From NCBI RefSeq assembly GCF_019458805.1, contig NZ_JAIBOA010000014.1:1-64000 (forward strand): a stretch of 64,000 bases of DNA, written 5' to 3'. Of the stretch, positions 26,513 to 36,836 are shown one piece after another. The notes below the pieces were generated by a model. It did not search any database, was not told the DNA's origin, and saw only the letters and a list, made by a program, of their open reading frames with translations. This DNA comes from Actinomadura parmotrematis (GTDB lineage Bacteria > Actinomycetota > Actinomycetes > Streptosporangiales > Streptosporangiaceae). Within the stretch, counting starts at the first letter, position 1. Every line of letters starts with the position of its first letter. A program made the translations under genes and the position numbers.

Positions 26513-27129
26513 CTCACTCCTCGTCGGCCCCTGACCTGTTTTCGCAGCTCAGAATGGTTCAGGCGGCGCGCGACCGAATCGCCGGTCACGCACCGTGCCC
26601 ATAGGGGCACAGACCGCGTTCAACCGACGCTTGACGGGCCGGATCCGGCCGCCTAGCGTTCCCAGCCGAAGCGTAGCTTGAAACGATTCACGATCTTCAA
26701 CCGCGGACGGGGCGGCGGAGTCCCGGGCGCGGGCGAGGAGGCGGACGGAGAGGATGGGCCGTGACGGCTGGAGTTCATGACCCGTCCCGCTACAGGCGCA
26801 CCCCCTTCCCGGCGGGGCCGGCCACGGCGACGTGGACGGGCCGGCCGCACCCGGGGGTGCGTTCGTGCTCCGTCCGGCCAACGACTGAATCGTCACCCGG
26901 AGTTCCCCTATCGCGCCCGGCAATCGGCCTTTCGGCCACCTCCGGCCAAGCTCGCGGAACGGAAACCGATGATCCGGGTCCGGAACCCGCCGGGCCCCGG
27001 CAACCCCACGCGACGTACAGAACCCCGGCGTGCGGCGCTCCGGCGCGCGCGACCGGGGACGCTCACCCGTACCTGTGCAGCGGGCGGCTGCATCCCCGCG
27101 GTCATCAACCACGGACGAGGGAGGACGGA
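26513..27129. promoter_or_regulatory. 617-bp intergenic region with a sigma70-like promoter
   Basis: Between the LacI gene and the small HTH gene. On the plus strand TTGACG (26631-26636), 17 bases, TAGCGT (26654-26659) make a good promoter, leaving a leader of about 460 bases before GTG 27130. An open frame from 26761 is not convincing coding sequence: mixed third bases and no known fold. Confidence 0.5.
26679..26690. promoter_or_regulatory. LacI-type operator
   Basis: TGAAACGATTCA matches the GAAACG-TTTC half-palindrome of LacI-family sites at 10 of 12 symmetric positions. It lies about 12 bases downstream of the expected start from the promoter at 26631-26659 and 167 bases from the LacI gene. 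Confidence 0.5.
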
Positions 27130-27360
27130 GTGGAACAGGCCACACTCGTACGACGTGGCGCCGACGATCCGCGACTGAACGAGGACGAGCTGAAGCTCCT
27201 CGCGCAGATCGCCAGTGGCGTCACCGCCGATGTGGCGGCACGCAAGCTGGAACTGAGCGCTCGCACCCTGCGCAGGAGGCTGCGCACGATCTGCGATCGG
27301 CTCGATGTCAACACTCCTATCGAGGCCGTGGTGTGGGCGGCCCGCAGGCAGCTCATCTAG
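27130..27360 (+). CDS. small stand-alone LuxR-type HTH protein
   Basis: 76 residues, almost all a GerE/LuxR-like helix-turn-helix: LNEDELKLLAQIASGVTADV, then ARKLELSARTLRRRLRTICD and RLDVNTPIEAVVWAARRQL. No receiver or sensor part. GTG 27130 has GGGAGG at 27119-27124. Probably binds DNA as a dimer and may need a partner protein. An earlier start (26761) would add 123 residues that look non-coding. Confidence 0.75.
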   Translation: MEQATLVRRGADDPRLNEDELKLLAQIASGVTADVAARKLELSARTLRRRLRTICDRLDVNTPIEAVVWAARRQLI

Positions 27361-27599
27361 CACCACCGGCAGTAGCACCACCGGCAGTAGCACCGCGAGC
27401 TCCGTCCTCCCCCGCAGCGGCGGCGCCGGCGGCCTGGCAGGTAGGTCCCTCCAGGCGGCGTCGCCGCGGACGTTGTTCGACGGAGATCCACCCTCCGGCC
27501 CGCGCGCCCCGGACCCCGTCCGGCAGGCCCACCCTCGCGCGGCGCCCCCCGCCCTCTTCCTCCCGCGCGCCCCGCGCGCGGCGCGCTCCGCCCCGCCGG
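27361..27599. other. intergenic region between convergent genes
   Basis: Begins with two exact copies of the 15-bp unit CACCACCGGCAGTAG (27361-27390) directly after the HTH stop. Later GC-rich palindromic runs (GCGCGCCCCGCGCGCGGCGC near 27568) may act as a terminator. No gene seen. Confidence 0.4.
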
Positions 27600-28649
27600 T
27601 CAGGCGACGCGGACGGCCCCGGCGAACGGCCGGCCGGCCATCGGAGCGATCTTGACGACGTCGCCGGTCTGCGGCGCGTGCAGCATCTTGCCGTCCCCGA
27701 CGTACATCCCCATGTGGTGCAGGTCGGAGTAGAAGAACACCAGGTCGCCGGGGCGCAGCTGGTCCCGGGAGACGCGGGTGCCGGCGTTCCACTGGCTGCC
27801 GGTGTAGTGCGGCAGGCTGATCCCGACCTGCGCGTAGGCCCACATGGTGAGGCCCGAGCAGTCGAAGGTGGACGGGCCGGCGGCGCCCCACACGTACGGG
27901 CGCCCGAGCTTGGTCATCGCGATGCGCAGCGCCTCGGCGGCCTTGCCGGTGCCGGCGACCGGCAGCTTCGCGAGCTGGCTCGGATCCTTCTTCACGATCT
28001 TCCCGCGGAGCCGCTCGTAGAGCGCGGTCACCTTCTTGCGCTGCGCGTCCATCCGCGCGCGCAGCGCGGTGACCTGCGCGGCGCGCTCCTTGGCGGCGTC
28101 GCGCGCGCGCTGGGCGGCCTGCATGGCCTGGATGAGGCCCTGCACCCGGGAGCCGTCGCGAGTGGCGAAGTAGCGCAGCGTCGAGGACTGGTCGAGGACC
28201 GCCTGCGGCTCCTGGTCGGCGAACAGGCGCGCGACGGGGTCGGTCCCGCCCTGCTGCATGTAGCTGGACGCGGCGAGGCGGGCCAGGTCGTCGCGCAGCC
28301 CCGCGAGGGCGCGCTGCTGGCGGGCGGCGTTGCCGGTGGCGACCTCGGCGGCCCGCTGCGACTGCTGGAGCTTGACCTTCAGGCCGTTGTACTGCTCGGT
28401 GAGCTGCTCCAGCTGGTCGGCGAGCTTGTGCGCCTGGTCGGTGAGCTGCTGCGTCGAGGGGCTCGGGTCGGCGTGCGCGGGCGGCGTCGCGGGGGCGGCG
28501 AGCGAGCCGGCCGCGAGGACGCCGGCGGTGACCAGCGCGCGGGACGCGGTGCGCGAGGCGGTGCGGGACGTACGGGTGCGGGCGCGGCCCGCGCGGGTGC
28601 GGGCGGTGCCCGATCGGCTTGGGAAGGCTCCAGGGCGCGGTGGCTCCAC
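27600..28649 (-). CDS. secreted NlpC/P60 peptidoglycan hydrolase
   Basis: 349 residues. Long basic head, then a signal-type segment (about 40-61, ending AHA), a coiled-coil domain (about 65-225, QLTDQAHKLADQLEQLTEQ ... ALRARMDAQRKKVTALYERL) and a C-terminal NlpC/P60 domain with catalytic Cys in STFDCSGLTMWAY and His in HHMGMYVGDG, plus MLHAP. RipA/RpfA-type endopeptidase that cuts D-Glu-DAP bonds in the wall. GTG 28649 has GAGGAGC upstream. A c-di-AMP riboswitch precedes it. Confidence 0.94.
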   Translation of the reverse strand: MEPPRPGAFPSRSGTARTRAGRARTRTSRTASRTASRALVTAGVLAAGSLAAPATPPAHADPSPSTQQLTDQAHKLADQLEQLTEQYNGLKVKLQQSQRAAEVATGNAARQQRALAGLRDDLARLAASSYMQQGGTDPVARLFADQEPQAVLDQSSTLRYFATRDGSRVQGLIQAMQAAQRARDAAKERAAQVTALRARMDAQRKKVTALYERLRGKIVKKDPSQLAKLPVAGTGKAAEALRIAMTKLGRPYVWGAAGPSTFDCSGLTMWAYAQVGISLPHYTGSQWNAGTRVSRDQLRPGDLVFFYSDLHHMGMYVGDGKMLHAPQTGDVVKIAPMAGRPFAGAVRVA

Positions 28650-28664
28650 GGAAATGCTCCTCTG

Positions 28665-28858
28665 CTCGTCCGCCTACCGGGCTGCTGACGGGTGAGGGCC
28701 TGCGCGACCGGCCCTTCCGGGAGTACGCACGAAAGTGCGGGCGGGCTCACGGATCGACCCCGGATCCGGACGGATGCGGGGAGAACCCCGGCGATCGTCC
28801 GAAAATCGTTCCCCGGCTCCCCTGGACACTGGCCGTATACCGGGGACTCGGCGTCCCG
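28665..28858 (-). promoter_or_regulatory. ydaO-yuaA (c-di-AMP) riboswitch
   Basis: Read on the minus strand, the 5' side has CGCCGAGTCC (28853-28844) and GGGGAGCCGGGGAACG; the 3' side has ACCCGTCAGCAGCCCGGTAGGCG ending at 28671 (23 bases; core GTCAGC and CCGGTAGGCG). These match the conserved blocks of the ydaO-yuaA family, and CGCC/GGCG closes P1. The aptamer ends about 20 bases before the NlpC/P60 GTG, so it could control transcription or ribosome access. Confidence 0.78.
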
Positions 28859-29032
28859 GCCGCCGCGGCACGGCGGTCCGAGTTCAGCGCAGGACACTAA
28901 CGCAGGGGGGTTCGGTTTCCAACGGGAACACGCGAAGAGCCAGGTGGGCAAGGGGGTATCGGGCGTCCCGTCCGGGTTCGCGCCGTGGGCGGGAGCGCGG
29001 CGGGGAATGGCGTCCACTAATCTCGTCTCCTT
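28859..29032. promoter_or_regulatory. divergent promoter region, NlpC/P60 and acetyltransferase
   Basis: TAATCT at 29018-29023 lies nine bases before the GTG at 29033 and may be its -10 box. TTAGTGTCCTG on the minus strand (28899-28889) may belong to the riboswitch promoter. No gene seen. Confidence 0.35.
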
Positions 29033-29545
29033 GTGGAAGTGGTGATCAGGCGCGCCCGTGCGGTCGACGTCCAGCGGATCGGGGAACTGGTCGACGTGTA
29101 CTCGGGGGAGGGGCGGCGGCTGCTCAGGAAGTCGGCGGTGACCCTTTACGAGGACGTCCAGGAGTTCTGGGTGGCCGAGGACGCCGGAACGGGGCGGGTG
29201 ATCGGCTGCGGCGCCCTGCACGTGATGTGGGAGGACCTCGCCGAAGTGCGGTCGGTCGCCGTCGCGCCCGGCTGCAAAGGGCACGGCGTCGGGCACCGGA
29301 TCGTCGTCCGGCTCCTGGAGACCGCGCGCGAACTCGGGGTGCGGCGCGTTTTCTGTCTTACCTTCGAGGTGGAGTTCTTCGCCCGGCACGGATTCCGGCC
29401 GATCCTCGGAACCCCGGTGGCCCCCGAGGTCTACGAGGAACTCCTCCGTTCCTACGACGAAGGCGTGGCAGAGTTCCTGGACCTCGACCGGGTCAAGCCC
29501 AATACGTTGGGGAACACCCGCATGTTGCTTCGCCTGGAGGATTGA
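29033..29545 (+). CDS. argA: short GNAT-type N-acetylglutamate synthase
   Basis: 170 residues. Resembles the single-domain amino-acid N-acetyltransferase of M. tuberculosis (Rv2747): VTLYEDVQEFWVAED, GCGALHVMWEDLAEVRSVAV, the acetyl-CoA loop CKGHGVGHRIV, VFCLTFEVEFFARHGF, and FLDLDRVKPNTLGNTRMLL. Makes N-acetylglutamate to start arginine synthesis. No amino-acid kinase domain, unlike E. coli ArgA. GTG start. Confidence 0.9.
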   Translation: MEVVIRRARAVDVQRIGELVDVYSGEGRRLLRKSAVTLYEDVQEFWVAEDAGTGRVIGCGALHVMWEDLAEVRSVAVAPGCKGHGVGHRIVVRLLETARELGVRRVFCLTFEVEFFARHGFRPILGTPVAPEVYEELLRSYDEGVAEFLDLDRVKPNTLGNTRMLLRLED

Positions 29546-29548
29546 CCG

Positions 29549-30466
29549 ATGAGCGAGACCCCCCACCGCGGCGGCCCGTATTCAGCCGGGCAGGGCAGCG
29601 GGTCCTACGGACCTCCTCCGCCGTACCGCGAGCCCGACCCGCGGCGCCGCCGGGCCGAGCAGCCGCCGTCGCGGCCGCAGCCGCCGGCGCGGCAGGAGCA
29701 GTGGCCGCAGGAGCAGCGGAGCGAGCCGCGCCAGCCGAAGACGCGCCAGTTCAACCCGGGCGACTACGACGCGGGCGGCTACGACGCCGGCGGTTACGAC
29801 GCGGACGGCTACACCGAGGACCTGTCCGGGTACGCGCAGGGCGGCGACACCTCCGAGCAGGGCCGCCGGGGGTACGGCGGCGGGGAGGCGGCCGAGCCGC
29901 AGGAGCTGCCGACGGCGCCGATCGGCCGCCGCGTCCTCGCCCGGATCATCGACAACGGCCTGGCCGCCGTCATCGGGTTCGCGCTGATCCTGCCGATCAC
30001 CCTCGGCATCTACGGCCTGGACACCTCCGGGTCCAAGGCCACCGACGAGGGCGGCATCTGGAACTGGCCGATCATCTTCATGCTGTTCGCCGTGATGGCC
30101 GTGCTGCCGTTCGCCGCCGAGGCGGCGCAGCTCGCCATGAGCGGCCGCACGCTCGGCAAGCGCTTCCTGCACATCGCCGTGGTGGCCGACGACCCGCAGG
30201 GCGCGCCGCTCACGACGGCGCGGGCCGTCGGCCGCGCGGCCATCAACAACGTCGGCTACCAGATCGCGTTCTTCGTGTTCCTCACCCTGTCGGTGAAGGT
30301 GTGGTCGTTCGCCTTCTACGGCGCGGCGCTGGCCTACGCGGGCGTGCTGATGTCGTACCTGTGGGCCGTCTGGGACGAGCCGCTCCGCCAGTCGCTGCAC
30401 GACCGCCTCGCCGGCACCTACGTGGTCGACGAGCGCGGCTACGGCGACGGCGGCTACGAGGGCTAG
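29549..30466 (+). CDS. RDD-family membrane protein with long disordered head
   Basis: 305 residues. Residues 1-122 are Pro/Gln/Tyr/Gly-rich, including three copies of a GGYDA-type repeat (DYDAGGYDAGGYDADGY). The RDD domain follows: RRVLARIIDNGLAAVIGFAL, a second helix after residue 170, SGRTLGKRFLHIAVV, and helices near 235-285, ending SLHDRLAGTYVV. Begins three bases after argA. RDD proteins are integral membrane proteins, some linked to cation exchange; role here unknown. Confidence 0.87.
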   Translation: MSETPHRGGPYSAGQGSGSYGPPPPYREPDPRRRRAEQPPSRPQPPARQEQWPQEQRSEPRQPKTRQFNPGDYDAGGYDAGGYDADGYTEDLSGYAQGGDTSEQGRRGYGGGEAAEPQELPTAPIGRRVLARIIDNGLAAVIGFALILPITLGIYGLDTSGSKATDEGGIWNWPIIFMLFAVMAVLPFAAEAAQLAMSGRTLGKRFLHIAVVADDPQGAPLTTARAVGRAAINNVGYQIAFFVFLTLSVKVWSFAFYGAALAYAGVLMSYLWAVWDEPLRQSLHDRLAGTYVVDERGYGDGGYEG

Positions 30467-30469
30467 GCC

Positions 30470-31045
30470 GTGCCCGGCGCGGAGAGCGTCCCGGAGGGGG
30501 TCCCGGACGGGGATCCCGAGGGCGTCGCGGCGGGCGTCCCGGACGGCGCCGTGCTGGCCGACCCGGGCCAGCGGCTGCTGGCCCGGATCGCCGACACCCT
30601 CATCGTCGCCCTGCCCGTCGTGCTGGTGCTGCGCGAGACCGTCGCGTACCGCACGCTGGAATGGCTCGCACCGCCCCTCGTGGCGGTGCTGCTGTTCGTC
30701 TACGAGGCGCCCCAGCTCGCCCTGTGGGGCCGCACGCCCGGCAAGCGGTTCGCCGGGGTGCGGGTCGTCCGCGAGGACGGCCACGAGCCGCTCGGGGCCG
30801 CGCGGGCCGTGCTGCGGGCGGCCGTCTACGACCTTCCGATCGCGGCGCGGCCGGTGCCGGTGCTCGGGCTGCTCGCCGGGATCTTCTGGGTGGCGAACGG
30901 CGCCTTCGTCTACGAGGGCTCGCGCGGCGCGCTGCCCGACGGGCGCCGCCAGGCGCTGCACGACCGGCTGGCCCGCACCCTCGTCGTCAAAGAGCCCGCC
31001 GGGGAATCGGGGGCGGCCGGCGGAGCCGATCCGGCGGCGGGCTGA
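30470..31045 (+). CDS. second RDD-family membrane protein
   Basis: 191 residues. Short acidic head, then RLLARIADTLIVALPVVLVL, a second helix WLAPPLVAVLLFVYEAPQLAL, GRTPGKRFAGVRVV, a third helix VLGLLAGIFWVANGAFV and ALHDRLARTLVV, the same RDD order as the neighbour. Starts three bases after the previous stop, so a tandem paralogue pair that may form a heteromer. Confidence 0.85.
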   Translation: MPGAESVPEGVPDGDPEGVAAGVPDGAVLADPGQRLLARIADTLIVALPVVLVLRETVAYRTLEWLAPPLVAVLLFVYEAPQLALWGRTPGKRFAGVRVVREDGHEPLGAARAVLRAAVYDLPIAARPVPVLGLLAGIFWVANGAFVYEGSRGALPDGRRQALHDRLARTLVVKEPAGESGAAGGADPAAG

Positions 31046-31690
31046 AAAACGGCGCGTCCCGAATGGGCCGCCCGGAAGTTCCGGCGGGGACTTCCCAGCC
31101 CCTATGGGTAAGGGGAAATGGACGATCGGGCGCGCCCGCGCGGCGCCCGCCGGCGCGCGGTCCCGGCGCCCCCGGCGGCCCCGACCGCCGTCAATGCGGA
31201 CTTATCTGTCCAATAAGGGCCGCGGCGGCGCCCGGCGCCGGGAACTCATTCCCGTCCCGCCGCGTTGGTGCGGCAGGCGTTCACATCGCGGGCACATCGC
31301 GGGACGCCGGCGGGCGCGCGGGCGCGGCGGCGCCGCACCCGCCGCATTCGCCCGCCCGCGGGCGCGGTTAGTGCCGTTACGTCAGGGTTAATCGGGAGGC
31401 CGGAGGACCGGTGCCCCTGGCCGTTAAGGCCCGCCGGTAAGGCCCGCGGGCGGAAATGACCGGGGCCGGGCGCGCGGCGGCCGGAAAGACCGGGGCCCGG
31501 AAACCGCCGCCAATGCATGATCGTACCCGCAGGTCAGCGTGGTGCGCACCACCGGCACCGCGCGGAAATCCCGCCCGTCCCGCCGCCGGGCAATTCCTCC
31601 GTACTGCCGCGCCGCGCGGGCGCCGCCCCGGGATTCGAAGAGCATGATTACGAAGCGTTACCGGAGGGCAAGACGCCTACAAGGCGTGTG
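31046..31690. other. large GC-rich intergenic region before lsr2
   Basis: No convincing gene, tRNA or known RNA. Features: a small hairpin CTTAT-N7-ATAAG at 31201-31217, and two TAAGGCCCGC copies at 31425-31434 and 31438-31447. Open frames occur but lack ribosome sites and fold-like sequence. Could hold a small RNA or a long lsr2 control region. Confidence 0.4.
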
Positions 31691-31725
31691 TTGAATTGTC
31701 AGCCACTAGCCGCGCGGTATATCTT
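31673..31725 (+). promoter_or_regulatory. lsr2 promoter with upstream dyad
   Basis: TTGTCA (31696-31701) and TATATC (31718-31723, spacing 16) form a sigma70-like promoter in a local AT-rich patch. Directly upstream is a perfect dyad ACGCCT-ACA-AGGCGT (31673-31687), a possible operator. Confidence 0.55.
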
Positions 31726-31767
31726 TGGGAACCGAATGCAGTTTGCTCCAGCGAAAGGCCTGTCCCC

Positions 31768-32088
31768 ATGGCACAGAAGGTCCAGGTGCTTCTCGTCGAC
31801 GACCTCGACGGCGGCGAGGCGGACGAGACCGTGGCGTTCTCGATCGACGGTGCCTCCTACGAGATCGATCTGAGTGGCGCCAACGCGAAGAAGCTGCGGG
31901 ATTCCCTGCAGCCCTTCGTGGACAAGTCCCGCAAGCCGGGGCACGCGAAGCGCAAGCCGCGCCGCACCGGATCCAACCGGGAGCGCAGCGCCGAGATCCG
32001 CGCCTGGGCCAAGGCCCGCGGAATCAAGGTCAACGAGCGCGGCCGAATCCCGCAGACCGTGATCGAGCAGTACGAGGCGGCCAACTGA
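31768..32088 (+). CDS. lsr2: Lsr2 nucleoid-associated protein
   Basis: 106 residues. H-NS-like xenogeneic silencer: N-terminal oligomerisation domain (MAQKVQVLLVDDLDGGEADE, then VAFSIDGASYEIDLS), a basic linker (KSRKPGHAKRKPRR), and the C-terminal domain with the AT-hook-like NERGRIPQTVIEQY that enters the minor groove of AT-rich DNA. Between lysS and clpC as in mycobacteria. A 9-bp stem follows. Confidence 0.97.
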   Translation: MAQKVQVLLVDDLDGGEADETVAFSIDGASYEIDLSGANAKKLRDSLQPFVDKSRKPGHAKRKPRRTGSNRERSAEIRAWAKARGIKVNERGRIPQTVIEQYEAAN

Positions 32089-32123
32089 CGCCGTTCGTTC
32101 GGTCCGCGGCCCGTCCACGGCGA

Positions 32124-32147
32124 GCGGCGCCCTTCTTCGGGCGCCGC
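32124..32147 (+). terminator. lsr2 terminator hairpin
   Basis: GCGGCGCCC (32124-32132) and GGGCGCCGC (32139-32147), loop TTCTTC, 36 bases after the lsr2 stop. Confidence 0.7.
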
Positions 32148-32163
32148 GCCGGTGGGGCGGGCC

Positions 32164-32321
32164 GTTCGCTTATGGCGTCGTTCGCTTCTGGCGTAGCGAA
32201 ACGGCGGTTCCCGCTCCGGGGACGCGGTAGACAGGTAGGCATTAAGCAATCCAGGCCGACCGGAGCTCGTGTGCGATCCACTTGCGGAAAGGGCCCCGTT
32301 CGCTTGCGGCGTAGCGGGAAC
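32164..32321 (+). promoter_or_regulatory. three ClgR-like boxes before clpC
   Basis: Three copies of GTTCGCTT-NN-GGCGT, each with CGC-N5-GCG: 32164-32180, 32180-32202 and 32298-32321. The last two continue to GTAGCG, giving a longer dyad. ClgR activates clp genes in actinobacteria through such sites. They lie 144-300 bases before the clpC ATG. Confidence 0.6.
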
Positions 32322-32464
32322 ATGGCGCCGTCGGGCGGTAGTTGGATGGTGAGTGGCGCCCGTCCCGCGAGGCGGGCGAGGATCGTAACGGGGCGGGCTA
32401 GCATGCGGAAGGACAGTTCCGGACGTTCCGGACGCTGCCCGACCGCTCTGTGAGGAGCGACGAG

Positions 32465-34978
<2,514 letters not shown>

Positions 34979-35039
34979 CGGCGTCCGCGCAAGCGGGCGA
35001 GGATCGCAACAACAAGGACCGACCGCCGCGAGGCGCCGG

Positions 35040-35071
35040 AAGGCCCGCATCCCGTTCGGGGTGCGGGCCTT
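35040..35071 (+). terminator. clpC terminator
   Basis: AAGGCCCGCATCCC (35040-35053) pairs with GGGGTGCGGGCCTT (35058-35071), loop GTTC, one G-T pair, followed by TTCC. Strong intrinsic terminator shape 61 bases after clpC. Confidence 0.85.
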
Positions 35072-35184
35072 TCCGCATTCCCGGGCGGCTGTCCAGCCGG
35101 TGGCCGCAAACGGCCTGCGCCCTCCCCGGCGGCCACGTTCCGGATAGACATGTGCGCACAACGTGACCATCGGGGGGTGTGGCC

Positions 35185-36003
35185 ATGGGTGTGCCGGACG
35201 AGGCCGCGGGGGCGACCGCGCGGGCGCTGGCGGAGCTGGTGCGGGCGCCCGCCGCGCTGACCGTTCCGGGCGACGTGCTGGCGGGCGGGGCGGCCGGGCC
35301 GCTGCCGGTGCTGGCGTCGGTGGCGCTGTACTGGGCGGGCATGGCGCTGAACGACCACGCCGACCGCGCCCTGGACGCCGTGGAGCGGCCCGCGCGGCCC
35401 ATCCCGTCCGGGCGGGTGCGCCCCGGGACGGCGCTCGCGGTGGCCGCCGGGCTCACCGGCGCCGGCCTCGCCCTCGCCGCATGGGACGGCCGCCGGACGC
35501 TGCGGGCGGCGCTGCCGCTGGCCGCCGCCGTGTGGGCCTACGACCTCGGCTTGAAGGACACCCCGTTCGGTCCGGCGACGATGGCGGCTGCGCGCGCGCT
35601 GAACGTCCGGCTCGGCGGGCCCGCGGACGGGTGGGCGGTCGGCGCCGTCGCCGCGCACACGTTCGGCGTGACGGTGCTGTCGCGGGGCGAGGTGGGCGGC
35701 GGCGGCCCGGCGCGGGCCGCGACGGCGCTCGCGTCCACGGCCGTCGCCGCCGCTCTGGGGGCGCGGATGGCGCGGCCCGGCGCCGTCGCCGTATACGCGG
35801 TGCGGGTCGGGGGCGCCCAGGTGCGTGCGTTCCGCGATCCGCGCGCCGCGACCGTCCGCGCGGCCACCGGTGCGGGCGTCCTCGGCCTGCTGCCGTTGCA
35901 GGCCGCCCTCGTGGGCGCGCGCGGACGGCCCGTCGCGGCGTCCGCGCTCGGCGCCGCCCATCCTTTGGCGCGGGCTCTGGCGCGGAAGGTGTCGCCGACG
36001 TGA
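35185..36003 (+). CDS. eboC: EboC-type UbiA-like prenyltransferase
   Basis: 272 residues with about eight membrane helices. First Asp motif NDHADRALDAVERPARPIPSG (about 53-73, the NDxxDxxxD prenyl-diphosphate site); the second site is reduced to YDLGLKDTP (about 116-124). This is the actinobacterial SCO3242-like branch of UbiA. First gene of the ebo operon. ATG 35185 has GGGGGG seven bases before it; GTG 35179 would leave too short a gap. It ends in GTGA over the next start. Substrate unknown. Confidence 0.85.
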   Translation: MGVPDEAAGATARALAELVRAPAALTVPGDVLAGGAAGPLPVLASVALYWAGMALNDHADRALDAVERPARPIPSGRVRPGTALAVAAGLTGAGLALAAWDGRRTLRAALPLAAAVWAYDLGLKDTPFGPATMAAARALNVRLGGPADGWAVGAVAAHTFGVTVLSRGEVGGGGPARAATALASTAVAAALGARMARPGAVAVYAVRVGGAQVRAFRDPRAATVRAATGAGVLGLLPLQAALVGARGRPVAASALGAAHPLARALARKVSPT

Positions 36004-36836
36004 GGTTCGCGTTCGGGACGAACGGGCTGGCGAACCACCGCTTGGACGAGGCTCTGGAGCTGCTCGCCGAACTCGGCTACGAGGGCGTCGCGCTGACTCT
36101 CGACACCATGCACCTGGACCCCTGCGGCGACGACCTGGACGCGCGCGCTGAGGTGGTCCGCGAGCGGCTGGACGCGCTCGGTCTCGCCGTCGTCGTCGAG
36201 ACGGGCGGCCGGTACGTCCTCGATCCGCGCCGCAAGCACTTCCCGACGCTGCTGGACGCGCCCGAGGACGCCGCGCGCCGCGTCGGCCTGCTGCGCCGCG
36301 CGGTGCGGGTCGGCGCCGCGCTGGGGGCCGAGGCGGTGTCGTTCTGGAGCGGCGCCGCGCCGCCGGGCCTGCCCGAAGCGGTGGCCTGGGAGCGCCTCAC
36401 CGCGGGCGTCGGGGCGGTGCTGGAGGACGCCGGCCGGTTCGGCGTCCCGCTCGGGTTCGAGCCCGAGCCCGGCATGTTCGTCGAGACGCTCGCGGGCTTC
36501 GAGGAGCTGCGGGAGCGGCTCGGGGCGCCGCCCTGGCTCGGGCTCACCCTGGACGTCGGGCACTGCCGGTGCGTGGAGCCCGAGCCGGTGCCGCGGTGCG
36601 TGCGGCGGGCGGCGCCGTACCTGGTGAACGTGCAGATCGAGGACATGCGGCGGGGCGTGCACGAGCACCTGGAGTTCGGCGACGGCGAGATCGACTTCCC
36701 GCCGGTGCTCGCCGCGCTGGAGGACGCGGGCTACCGGGGCCTCGTCGGGGTGGAGCTGCCGCGCCACGCGCACGCCGGGCCCGCCGTCGCCGAACGGTCC
36801 CTGGCGTTCCTGCGGGAGGCGCGCCGTGCCGGCTGA
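36000..36836 (+). CDS. AP-endonuclease-2-fold TIM-barrel protein (ebo operon)
   Basis: 278 residues, a sugar phosphate isomerase/epimerase-like barrel. Likely metal ligands: Glu in FEPEPGMFVE, Asp and His in LTLDVGHC, His and Glu in HEHLEFGDGEID, Glu in VGVELPRHAH. GTG start in the GTGA overlap with eboC; end overlaps eboA by 11 bases, so translation is coupled. The substrate is not known; its kin open or rearrange sugars. Confidence 0.85.
   Translation: MRFAFGTNGLANHRLDEALELLAELGYEGVALTLDTMHLDPCGDDLDARAEVVRERLDALGLAVVVETGGRYVLDPRRKHFPTLLDAPEDAARRVGLLRRAVRVGAALGAEAVSFWSGAAPPGLPEAVAWERLTAGVGAVLEDAGRFGVPLGFEPEPGMFVETLAGFEELRERLGAPPWLGLTLDVGHCRCVEPEPVPRCVRRAAPYLVNVQIEDMRRGVHEHLEFGDGEIDFPPVLAALEDAGYRGLVGVELPRHAHAGPAVAERSLAFLREARRAG

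Noticed and set aside
26761-27360. 199-residue reading of the small HTH gene
   Set aside because: The first 123 residues have mixed third bases and no fold; GTG 27130 has a strong ribosome site.
31620-31650. Possible tRNA T-loop (GGATTCGAAG)
   Set aside because: No acceptor or anticodon stem could be formed around it.
31046-31690. Small genes before lsr2
   Set aside because: Short frames lack ribosome sites and protein-like sequence.
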